A program made the position numbers and the translations under genes. Shown here one piece after another: positions 8,187 to 15,066 of a stretch of 42,548 bases of DNA (within the stretch, counting starts at the first letter, position 1; each line of letters starts with the position of its first letter). A model generated the notes under the pieces. It made no database searches and had not been told where the DNA came from. It worked only from the letters and a program-made list of their open reading frames with translations. The DNA lies in the NCBI GenBank assembly GCA_050250665.1, contig JBFWOF010000053.1:1-42548 (forward strand), given 5' to 3'. This stretch comes from JADKFD01 sp050250665. GTDB taxonomy: Bacteria > Pseudomonadota > Gammaproteobacteria > Xanthomonadales > SZUA-5.

Positions 8187-9526
8187 ACGGGGCACGTGGC
8201 AGGAAAAGACGGGGCAAGGGGCAGGCGGCAAGGGGCACGGGAAGAGCGACGTGTTCTGGAGCCTGGGTGATCTTTGGAGGGCGCCGCGCCTGCGGCGCCG
8301 CTTTGGCCGTCAAGGCATCAGTAGCGAACTGCGGCCGCGCAGGCGCGCGGCCCTCCTCAGATCTGCGAGCTGTCGGCTGTTCCCCTGCCCCCCGCCCCCT
8401 GCTCCGCTCCTTCTTCTCCCTGCTCCTCGCCACCCTGCTCCTCGCCGCCTGCGCTTCTGCGCCGAAGGTCGAGCCACTGAAACCCGCTGCAGCGCCCATG
8501 GACAGCGCCAGCGATGAGGCCGGCCTGATCATGCAGATGGATCGCTACGAGGCTGAGCTGGCGCATTCGCCGGCCGTGGTCCGCGATCCGGCGCTGAATC
8601 GCTATCTGAAGACGCTGACCTGCGAAGTGGCCGGGGACTATTGCCCGGAGATTCGGGTCTATCTGATCCGGCAACCCTATTTCAATGCGCAGATGGCGCC
8701 GAACGGCCTGCTGATCATCTGGACCGGATTGCTGCTGCGGGTCGAAGACGAGGCCCAGCTGGCAGCCGTGATCGGGCACGAGGTCGGCCACTATGTCGAA
8801 CGCCACTCGCTGGCGCGCTGGCGCAAGCTCAAGTCCACCAGCAATCTGGCACTGGCGCTGCAGGTGCTGGGCGGCGGCGGACTGATCGGTGCCGCCGCCA
8901 GCCTCGGCGCCTACAGCGGCTTGTTTGCCTTCAGTCGCGACCAGGAGCGCGAGGCGGACGACTACGGGCTGAAGCGCCTGCGCGAGCTCGGCTATGACGA
9001 CCGCCGCGTGGGTGCGCTGTGGGCCGATGTCTGGGAAGAAGAGCGGATGCGCGATCGCGAACTGCTGTCGTCGATCTTCGCCACCCATCCGGCCAGCGAA
9101 GAGCGCCGCAATCGATTGACCGAGGCCGCGCAAGGCCACAGCGAACGCCGCGACAGCGAGCGCTACTGGGCGGCCATCGAGCCACAACGCGGGCTCTGGC
9201 TGGAAGACGAAATCGGGCGCCGCCACTACTCGCAATCCCAGGTGCTGATGGCGCGCCTGCGGGCCTTGCCGCAGGCATCTGCGGAAAGCGCCTATTTCAC
9301 GGCAGAAATGTACCGTCGCCGCGGACAAGCCGGCGATCTGGAACGCGCCCGCGACATCTATCAACAAGCCATCGCCGCCGGCGACGCCCCCGCGAGCTGC
9401 TGGCGCGGACTGGGATTGGTGCTGCGCCAGCTCAATCAGCCCGACGCCGCCCGCGCCGCCTGGCGCGAGTACCTGAATCGGGCACCGGACGCCGAGGACA
9501 GGGCCATGATCGAGAGTTGGCTGTGA
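8183..9526 (+). CDS. M48 family zinc metalloprotease, lipoprotein with TPR-like C-terminus
   Basis: The maximal frame starts at GTG 8183, which overlaps the previous stop as GTGA. The mature protein begins at the lipidated Cys encoded at 8450 (lipobox LLAAC). The zinc site is HEVGH at 8777-8791, followed about 50 residues later by EREAD with the third ligand. This is the M48 (BepA/LoiP/HtpX-like) arrangement. The last 100 residues are helical and TPR-like, as in BepA, which acts on outer-membrane protein assembly. The first 60-65 codons are Arg/Gly-rich, include a large palindrome and C-rich simple repeat, and are probably not translated. No ATG, GTG or TTG lies close to the signal peptide; GTG 8267 or CTG 8363 are alternatives. 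The family is secure, the start is not. Confidence 0.85.
   Translation: MNGARGRKRRGKGQAARGTGRATCSGAWVIFGGRRACGAALAVKASVANCGRAGARPSSDLRAVGCSPAPRPLLRSFFSLLLATLLLAACASAPKVEPLKPAAAPMDSASDEAGLIMQMDRYEAELAHSPAVVRDPALNRYLKTLTCEVAGDYCPEIRVYLIRQPYFNAQMAPNGLLIIWTGLLLRVEDEAQLAAVIGHEVGHYVERHSLARWRKLKSTSNLALALQVLGGGGLIGAAASLGAYSGLFAFSRDQEREADDYGLKRLRELGYDDRRVGALWADVWEEERMRDRELLSSIFATHPASEERRNRLTEAAQGHSERRDSERYWAAIEPQRGLWLEDEIGRRHYSQSQVLMARLRALPQASAESAYFTAEMYRRRGQAGDLERARDIYQQAIAAGDAPASCWRGLGLVLRQLNQPDAARAAWREYLNRAPDAEDRAMIESWL
8276..8356. repeat. Imperfect GC-rich inverted repeat at the 5' end of the M48 gene
   Basis: The left arm at 8276-8301 (GGAGGGCGCCGCGCC...) and the right arm at 8331-8356 (ending GCGCGGCCCTCC) pair imperfectly over about 26 bp around a 29-bp loop. 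This looks like an intergenic palindromic element. It suggests that the reading frame between 8183 and about 8360 is not translated. Confidence 0.5.
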
Positions 9527-10077
9527 AATCGTTCAAGCTCGCTCTCGCCTGCCTGCTGCTGTCGGCCTGCTCTTCGCCGCTGGTGCAGCCCGGACCGCAG
9601 ACGGTGGACGGGCTGCATCTGCGCACGCCAATCGCCTGGTCGGATCTGGGGCGCAGCGGACAGAGGCTGTGGACCCGCGACGGCATGTTGCTGAACGCGC
9701 TGCGCATCTACACCGACATCGAACCCGGCGAGCATGTGTTCCGGGCGCGGCTGCGCGGCAAGAAGGACGAGGGCGCGCGTTTTCGCACCGGACTCAGCGA
9801 AATCGAGATCAGCGAGCTCATCGTCGAGGGATTGCGCGGCTCCGGCCTCAGCAATGTCGAGGCCCTGGAGCTGCGTCCGTCCACGCTCAATGGCCACCCC
9901 GGATTTCGGGCGGAACTGCGCTTCGACAACAGCTCCGGCCTGCACTATCGCGGTTTGCTGCTGGCCGAAGGCAGCGACGGCAGCCTGAGTTTCCTGATGT
10001 ACACCGCGCCCGCCGAATTCTATTTCGAGCGCGAGCGCCCCAGCGTCGAGGCGATTTTCGACAGCCTTGCCCGTTGA
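9523..10077 (+). CDS. Small uncharacterised lipoprotein
   Basis: GTG at 9523 overlaps the M48 stop (GTGA), which suggests translational coupling. The product is 184 residues, beginning with a short signal peptide and lipobox LLSAC. The remainder is alpha/beta and contains no motif I can assign. Coupling to an M48 lipoprotein protease hints at a shared role in envelope maintenance; that is inference. The stop is followed directly by the 103-bp repeat array. Confidence 0.75.
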   Translation: MKSFKLALACLLLSACSSPLVQPGPQTVDGLHLRTPIAWSDLGRSGQRLWTRDGMLLNALRIYTDIEPGEHVFRARLRGKKDEGARFRTGLSEIEISELIVEGLRGSGLSNVEALELRPSTLNGHPGFRAELRFDNSSGLHYRGLLLAEGSDGSLSFLMYTAPAEFYFERERPSVEAIFDSLAR

Positions 10078-10090
10078 CGGTCAACGCCCG

Positions 10091-10794
10091 CACAGCGCTG
10101 CGCACAGTGCGGGCTACAAGAGCCGAAAACCCCGCCTTTCGTAGCCCGTTGTGCCGCGCAGCGGCTCAGCGGGGCTCTTCGCATCACCGCCCGGACAGCG
10201 CTGCGCGCAGTGCGGGCTATAAGAGCCGGCTTTGCGTAGCCCGTTGTGCCGCGCAGCGGCTCAGCGGGGCCTTTCCGCATCACCGCCCGGACAGCGCTGC
10301 GCGCAGTGCGGGCTACAAGAGCCGAAAACCCCGCCTTTCATAGCCCGTTGTGCCACGCAGCGGCTCAGCGGGGCTCTTCGCATCACCGCCCGGACAGCGC
10401 TGCGCGCAGTGCGGGCTACAAGCGCCGAAAACCCCGCCTTTCGTAGCCCGTTGTGCCGCGCAGCGGCTCAGCGGGGCTCTTCGCATCACCGCCCGGACAG
10501 CGCTGCGCGCAGTGCGGGCTACAAGCGCCGAAAACCCCGCCTTTCGTAGCCCGTTGTGCCGCACAGCGGCTCAGCGGGGCTTTTCCGCATCACCGCCCGG
10601 ACAGCGCTGCGCGCAGTGCGGGCTACAAGAGCCGAAAACCCCGCCTTTCGTAGCCCGTTGTGCCGCGCAGCGGCTCAGCGGGGCTCTTCGCGTCACCGCC
10701 CGGACAGCGCTGCGCGCAGCGCGGGCTACAAGAGCCGAAAACCCCGCCCTTCGTAGCCCGTTGTGCCGCGCAGCGGCTCAGCGGGGCTCTTGTC
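10091..10794. repeat. Tandem array of seven REP/BIME-like units of about 103 bp
   Basis: Unit starts (CAGCGCTGCG) are at 10093, 10196, 10292, 10395, 10498, 10602 and 10705, spacings of 103, 96, 103, 103, 104 and 103 bp. Each unit holds two opposed copies of a diverged element: GTAGCCCGTTGTGCCGCGCA on one strand and GTAGCCCGCACTGCGCGCAG on the other. This makes each unit a potential hairpin, as in BIMEs. The second unit lacks about 7 bp. The array fills the gap between two convergent genes. Short open frames inside it are by-products of the repeat. Confidence 0.9.
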
Positions 10795-10819
10795 GGTCTG
10801 ACCATGCAGTCAGCCTGGA

Positions 10820-10851
10820 CCCCCTGCCCCCTGCCCCCTGCCCCCTGCCCC
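10820..10851. repeat. CCCCCTG simple repeat
   Basis: About four units of a 7-bp C-rich repeat abut the stop codon of the leftward nucleotidyltransferase gene. The complementary strand has four or more G4-5 runs with short loops, a G-quadruplex pattern. Similar C/G-rich stretches recur in other gaps of the window. Confidence 0.7.
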
Positions 10852-11997
10852 TCAATGCGGCCGCTGGCGCCGGTGAGCGACCAGAATGCGCAGGCCCTGA
10901 ATCCAACGTCGCAGATAGGCCATGGGAAGTTGCCAGCGATGCTGCAATCGATAGCGCTCGTACATGTAACGGGTGTCCGGAAACAGCTTGCGCCAGACCA
11001 GCGCCATGCGCGCGCCGAGTGGCAGCTTGCGCAGCGTCTCCCATTCGAAATATCCCCGCAGATGGGCCCGATCGACCTTGAAGACCTCGGACTCCGCCCA
11101 GTCCTGCAGGCTGGCCAGGAATTCCGGCGGCCATGCTGTGCCCAACAGACGCTGACTCGCCTCCATGGCCGCGAGCAAGGGACCGGCCAGCTGTCTGGAT
11201 TCGGCCAGGCTGGCCAACTGGGCCCAGTCATCGGCATCCAGCTGCGGTTCGATGACGTGCAGATCGAACAGCCAGACCAGTCGATCGCCCTGTCCGATCA
11301 ACAGATTGGAAACCCGATGGATGGCCGCATGCAGCAGCGCGTGGACCTTGCCCAGACCTCGTCCACCTTCGGGCAATGCCACCGAGGCGGCCAGCAATTC
11401 GGAAAATCCGAAGCATTCGGCAAACACCGGGTGCGGGCTCATGCGCCAATGCACATCAACATGCCAGTCCGGCCCGACCGCCTGCGTACGAGTCATCGTC
11501 AGCTCGTACTGAGGTCCGTTGGCGGCGGGCGCCTCGCCGACATAGCCCAGTCCCAGCAGAATCTGTCGCGCCCGCTCGGCCGCGGCGCGGTCGGCGAACA
11601 ACAGATCCAGATCGTCGCGAGCCCTCAGATAAGTGGCCGGGTAGGCCCATTGCGCCAGCGCCGCGCCCTTGAGCACCAGCAGCGGAATATCCGCCTGCGC
11701 CAATGCACTCAGCACCCGGCGACTTTCCTCCCGGCGCAGCATTTCCAGCGCAATGGCGCGCGCATGCAGCGGCGCCAGAGCCCTGGAGACTTCCGAAGCG
11801 GCGCCTTCAGTGGAATGCGCGGCGAGCTGCTGATACAGCAGTGCGGCCACGCCCTGGGTCTCGGCGCAGTCAACGATCTGTTCGGCAGTGGCAGCCGCCA
11901 GCGGCAGCGGCTTGCGCCCAGCCAGGACCGTGGCAATCCATGAACTGGGCGCTGCCGATCCGAATCCAGACTCGGACGCTGCCGGACTATCATTCAT
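10852..11997 (-). CDS. Nucleotidyltransferase family protein (PF14907-like)
   Basis: The product is 381 residues and reads leftward. The diagnostic core is LVLKGAALAQWAYP followed by R-x-R-D-D-L-D-L-L, the metal-binding Asp pair of this nucleotidyltransferase fold, then DWHVDVHWR. The family is common in gene clusters for lasso peptides and exopolysaccharide/exosortase systems, frequently with PqqD-like proteins; its substrate is generally unknown. Here it starts 8 bp from the divergent PqqD-like gene, so the two probably share a control region. The C-terminus is helical and basic. Family assignment is good, function unknown. Confidence 0.8.
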   Translation of the reverse strand: MNDSPAASESGFGSAAPSSWIATVLAGRKPLPLAAATAEQIVDCAETQGVAALLYQQLAAHSTEGAASEVSRALAPLHARAIALEMLRREESRRVLSALAQADIPLLVLKGAALAQWAYPATYLRARDDLDLLFADRAAAERARQILLGLGYVGEAPAANGPQYELTMTRTQAVGPDWHVDVHWRMSPHPVFAECFGFSELLAASVALPEGGRGLGKVHALLHAAIHRVSNLLIGQGDRLVWLFDLHVIEPQLDADDWAQLASLAESRQLAGPLLAAMEASQRLLGTAWPPEFLASLQDWAESEVFKVDRAHLRGYFEWETLRKLPLGARMALVWRKLFPDTRYMYERYRLQHRWQLPMAYLRRWIQGLRILVAHRRQRPH

Positions 11998-12005
11998 ACC
12001 GCCCT

Positions 12006-12317
12006 ATGTCTCCCGATGCAGAAATGGACCCGAACCAGACGATCACGGTCGCCAGCCATGTTACGTTCCAACAGGTGGGCGACGAAACGGTATTGCTGAA
12101 CCTGGCTTCGGGTCAGTACTTTGGCCTGAACACCGTGGGCACCCGCATCTGGAAGCTGCTGGCGGAAGGTCACAACCGCGGCCAGATCTGCCAGTCCATT
12201 GCCGCCGAATTCAGCGCGCCGATGGCGGATATCGAGCGCGACACCGACGCACTGCTGGCCGCACTGCTGGAGCATGGTCTGATCCAGCAGCCCACCGCGA
12301 TACAGCCTCAGTCCTGA
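12006..12317 (+). CDS. PqqD family (RiPP recognition element-like) protein
   Basis: The product is 103 residues from ATG 12006; an in-frame ATG at 12024 would give 97. The pattern V-x-x-E/D-x-x-L-L-N-L-x-S-G-x-Y-F-x-L-N-x-x-G-x-R-I-W, then a helical tail beginning LLAEG, is typical of PqqD. In PQQ and many RiPP pathways PqqD binds the precursor peptide; stand-alone homologues of unknown function also occur beside nucleotidyltransferases and HprK-like kinases. No precursor or radical-SAM gene is adjacent. Only 8 bp separate its start from that of the divergent nucleotidyltransferase, so promoters must overlap coding sequence. Confidence 0.85.
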   Translation: MSPDAEMDPNQTITVASHVTFQQVGDETVLLNLASGQYFGLNTVGTRIWKLLAEGHNRGQICQSIAAEFSAPMADIERDTDALLAALLEHGLIQQPTAIQPQS

Positions 12318-12345
12318 CCAGAGCGAGGCGGAACGCGCCCGAGCT

Positions 12346-13755
12346 TCATCGCTCGCGAACGCCGGGAATACCTCCCCGAGTCAAGCTGAGCGGATCCAGC
12401 AAGCGGCGCAGTTTCTCCTCCGAGAGCTCGGTGCTTTCCATGGCCACTTCCAGTATCGGCCGGCCATCGGCATAGGCACGTTTGGCGATGGCCGCGCCGG
12501 CCTCGTAGCCGATCTCCGGATTCAGGGCCGTCACCAGAATCGGATTGCGCGCCAGGGCCTCGTCGATGCGGTTCTGGCGCAGCTTCAATCCCCGGATGCA
12601 GCGCTCCGCCAGCAGCGGCATGACCGCACTCAGCAGGCTCAGGCTCTCCAGCAGATTGCGGGCGATCAGCGGCAACATCACGTTCAACTGGAAATTGCCG
12701 GACTGGCCGCCGATGGTGATGGCAGCATCGTTGCCGATGACCTGTGCCGCCACCATACACGCCGCTTCGGGAAGCACCGGATTGACCTTGCCGGGCATGA
12801 TCGATGAACCCGGCTGTTGCGCCGGCAGTTCGATCTCACCCAGACCCGCCAGCGGCCCGGAGTTCATCCAGCGCAGATCATTGCTGATCTTCATCAGGGC
12901 GCAGGCCAGCGTCTTCAGCTGACCCGAGAGCTCGACGCACTCATCCTTGGCGGCAATGCCCTCGAACAGATTCGGCGCAGATCGAAACTCGCTGCCGCTG
13001 ATCTTGGTAAGTTCGGCGCAGATGGACGCAGCAAAGGCCGGGTCAGCGTTGATGCCGGTACCGATCGCGGTGCCGCCGATCGGCAGGCGCCGCACCCTGC
13101 GCAGAGTATCGACCAGGCGCTGCTCGGCACTGCGCAACTGCGCCGCCCAGCAGCCCAGCTCCTGGCCCACGGTCAGTGGCATCGCATCCATCAGATGGGT
13201 GCGCCCGGTCTTGGCGACGGTACTGAATTCCGCCGCACGCCCCTCGATGGCGGCAGCCAACTGGCGCAGCGCCGGCAACAATTCGGACTCCGCCAGCAGG
13301 GTCGCGCCGACCTGGATGGCACCGGGAATGACGTCGTTGGAAGACTGTCCCAGATTGACGTGATCGTTGGGATGGACCTCGACGCCGGCGCTGCGACTGG
13401 CCAGCGTGGCAATGACCTCATTGGCGTTCATGTTGCTGGAAGTGCCCGAGCCGGTCTGGAAGACATCGACCGGAAAGGCCTGGTCATGCTCGCCGGATGC
13501 CACCGCCATCGCTGCGGCCTTGATCGCGTCGGCGCGCGCCGAATCGAGATGCCCCAGACGCAGATTCACCGCGGCGGCGGCGGCCTTCACCAGGCCCAGG
13601 GCACGAATGAAACTGCGCGGCAGCGGCTGCCCGCTGATCGGAAAGTTCTGGACCGCCCGCTGAGTCTGGGCGCCCCAGAGTGCCTCGGCCGGCACCTTGA
13701 GCTCGCCCATGGAGTCGTGTTCGGTGCGAAAAACCGGATCGCTGCGATCACTCAT
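12346..13755 (-). CDS. fumC: Class II fumarate hydratase
   Basis: This TCA-cycle enzyme interconverts fumarate and L-malate as a homotetramer without an Fe-S cluster. The product is 469 residues (E. coli FumC has 467). It shows the N-terminal E-x-D-S-M-G-E-L-x-V-P, the TGSGTSSNMNANEV segment, KTGRTHLMDAMP and the superfamily signature GSSIMPGKVNP. The start at 13755 gives MSDRSDPVF with the purine-rich GGGAAGG upstream; the frame continues upstream but is not FumC-like. It lies 61 bp downstream of the GST gene on the same strand and converges with the PqqD-like gene. Confidence 0.96.
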   Translation of the reverse strand: MSDRSDPVFRTEHDSMGELKVPAEALWGAQTQRAVQNFPISGQPLPRSFIRALGLVKAAAAAVNLRLGHLDSARADAIKAAAMAVASGEHDQAFPVDVFQTGSGTSSNMNANEVIATLASRSAGVEVHPNDHVNLGQSSNDVIPGAIQVGATLLAESELLPALRQLAAAIEGRAAEFSTVAKTGRTHLMDAMPLTVGQELGCWAAQLRSAEQRLVDTLRRVRRLPIGGTAIGTGINADPAFAASICAELTKISGSEFRSAPNLFEGIAAKDECVELSGQLKTLACALMKISNDLRWMNSGPLAGLGEIELPAQQPGSSIMPGKVNPVLPEAACMVAAQVIGNDAAITIGGQSGNFQLNVMLPLIARNLLESLSLLSAVMPLLAERCIRGLKLRQNRIDEALARNPILVTALNPEIGYEAGAAIAKRAYADGRPILEVAMESTELSEEKLRRLLDPLSLTRGGIPGVRER

Positions 13756-13816
13756 GGCTTGCCTTCCCGGAGTCTGGTGGGCCCCTAGCCTACCGCGCCA
13801 GGGGCACCCGGGACGC

Positions 13817-14419
13817 TCACGGCGCCATCGGCACATGCCCCGGCTGCGCAGCCACGCGCTGCAGCCAGTCCTGCAGATGCTGATAAGCCGACAACTCGAT
13901 GCCACCGTCGCCGGCTGCATGGGTGTAGGCATACAGGGCGATATCGGCCACCGTGTACTGCTGACCCGCCAGGAACGGCGTCTGCGCCAGCTGTTGCTCC
14001 ATCAGTGCCAGTGCCTCGTGCCCGCGAGCCTGCAGCCGCGGCAGATCGGCGCGGCGGGCGTGATCCGGCGGCAACCAGCGGCAGATGAAGCGCGCCACGG
14101 CGACATAGGGTTCGTGGCTGTACTGCTCGAAGAACAGCCACTGCAGCACCTGTGCTCTGTGCCAACTGTCGGTGGGCAGAAACGCGCTTTCCTCGGCCAG
14201 GAAGCACAGGATGGCGTTGGATTCGGCCAGATATCTTCCGGGCTCCAGCTCCAGCAGGGGTACTTTTCCGTTGGGATTGCGGGCCAGGAACTCCGGCGTG
14301 CGAGTCTCACCCGCCGCACTGTTGATTTCGACCCAGCGATAGGGTCGTTCCAACTGCGCCAGAAGCAGCTGCACCTTGTAGCAGTTTCCCGAGGTCGCCA
14401 TTCCATAGATCGTCAGCAT
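13817..14419 (-). CDS. Glutathione S-transferase family protein
   Basis: The product is 201 residues from ATG 14419 (MLTIYG). It has an N-terminal thioredoxin-like domain with SGNCYKVQLLLAQL, NPNGKVPLLEL and the glutathione gamma-Glu contact region LAESNAIL. An all-helical C-terminal domain carries FLAGQQYTVADIALYAYTH, the conserved N-capping motif. A cytoplasmic glutathione transferase or related thiol-transfer role is likely; the substrate cannot be inferred. fumC follows on the same strand after 61 bp, so co-transcription is possible. Confidence 0.9.
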   Translation of the reverse strand: MLTIYGMATSGNCYKVQLLLAQLERPYRWVEINSAAGETRTPEFLARNPNGKVPLLELEPGRYLAESNAILCFLAEESAFLPTDSWHRAQVLQWLFFEQYSHEPYVAVARFICRWLPPDHARRADLPRLQARGHEALALMEQQLAQTPFLAGQQYTVADIALYAYTHAAGDGGIELSAYQHLQDWLQRVAAQPGHVPMAP

Positions 14420-14554
14420 TGCACTGATCCCAAAGCAAGGTGCGGCCGATGATGGACACGGCAAATCCGGTCTGCAATCGAACACCGTTGGTCGGTTCCT
14501 GGATGGCTTGGTCGCAGCGCTCCTCTGCATGAATTCATTTCGTAAGTTGTTGAT

Positions 14555-14639
14555 GCGTCATTGCGAGGAGCGTAGCGACGAAGCAATCCAGGGTATCGCC
14601 GCACGCCCCTGGATTGCTTCGCTACGCTCGCAATGACGC
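14555..14639. repeat. Dispersed palindromic repeat (GCGTCATTGCGAG family)
   Basis: The left arm begins GCGTCATTGCGAGGAGCGTA and the right arm ends GCTCGCAATGACGC; they pair over about 34 bp with two small insertions in the left arm, around a 12-bp loop. Elements of this sequence type are familiar from intergenic regions of many unrelated bacteria. A further single arm lies at 14683-14695. Confidence 0.8.
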
Positions 14640-14866
14640 GGGGGTTCATCGCCTCTGGGCAGCGTCTGGCCCACACAGATGGCTCGCAATGACGCAACGA
14701 TGATCCCGGGGCTGGATTCAGGATCAACGCAGCGAAACAGGCCGGCCGAGCCGCGGCCGCCGGCGCGAACATCCGCTGGCACTCACCCGAATCCACGCGT
14801 GCCGGAGCCGCGCTACCTCTGGCGCCTTTGCCCTCCTGCCCTCGTGCTTCTCAAATCCGTCACTCA

Positions 14867-14880
14867 TGAATACGTATGCA
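14867..14880. promoter_or_regulatory. Candidate LacI-family operator upstream of the GH13 gene
   Basis: TGAATACGTATGCA is a 14-bp palindrome with one mismatched pair and a central CG, the form typical of LacI/PurR/CcpA-type operators. It lies about 190 bp upstream of the starch-acting enzyme. No LacI-type regulator gene is in the window. Confidence 0.4.
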
Positions 14881-15066
14881 ACTTACTGTCACAGCGGGCG
14901 TTCAGGTTCTAGGCTGCGCATCACCGTCGTTGCACTCACCGACGCCGCCTTGAGAGGGGACGAGCCTGCGGGTTCGCTCATGCGGCTGCCTGTGCGTGCC
15001 TGAAACGAGGGTACCCGTGCGATCGCCGATCGCCGGTTCCTGTGCCTTCAGACTGGGGAGAGTTTG

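Larger units (their letters stand above)
14420..15066. other. 647-bp intergenic region with palindromic repeat and amylase upstream region
   Basis: No gene is seen. It holds the starts of the divergent GST and GH13 genes, an 85-bp palindromic repeat (14555-14639) with a third partial arm (14683-14695, CTCGCAATGACGC), a LacI-type dyad (14867-14880) and the GH13 ribosome binding site GGGGAG at 15055-15060. Confidence 0.7.

Noticed and set aside
10091..10794. CRISPR array
   Set aside because: The whole unit of about 103 bp is repeated, with no unique spacers and no cas genes.
10232..11081. Several overlapping frames with repeated MPRSGSAG...QRCAQCGL sequences
   Set aside because: These are chance frames in the 103-bp palindromic array and run into the antisense strand of the nucleotidyltransferase gene.
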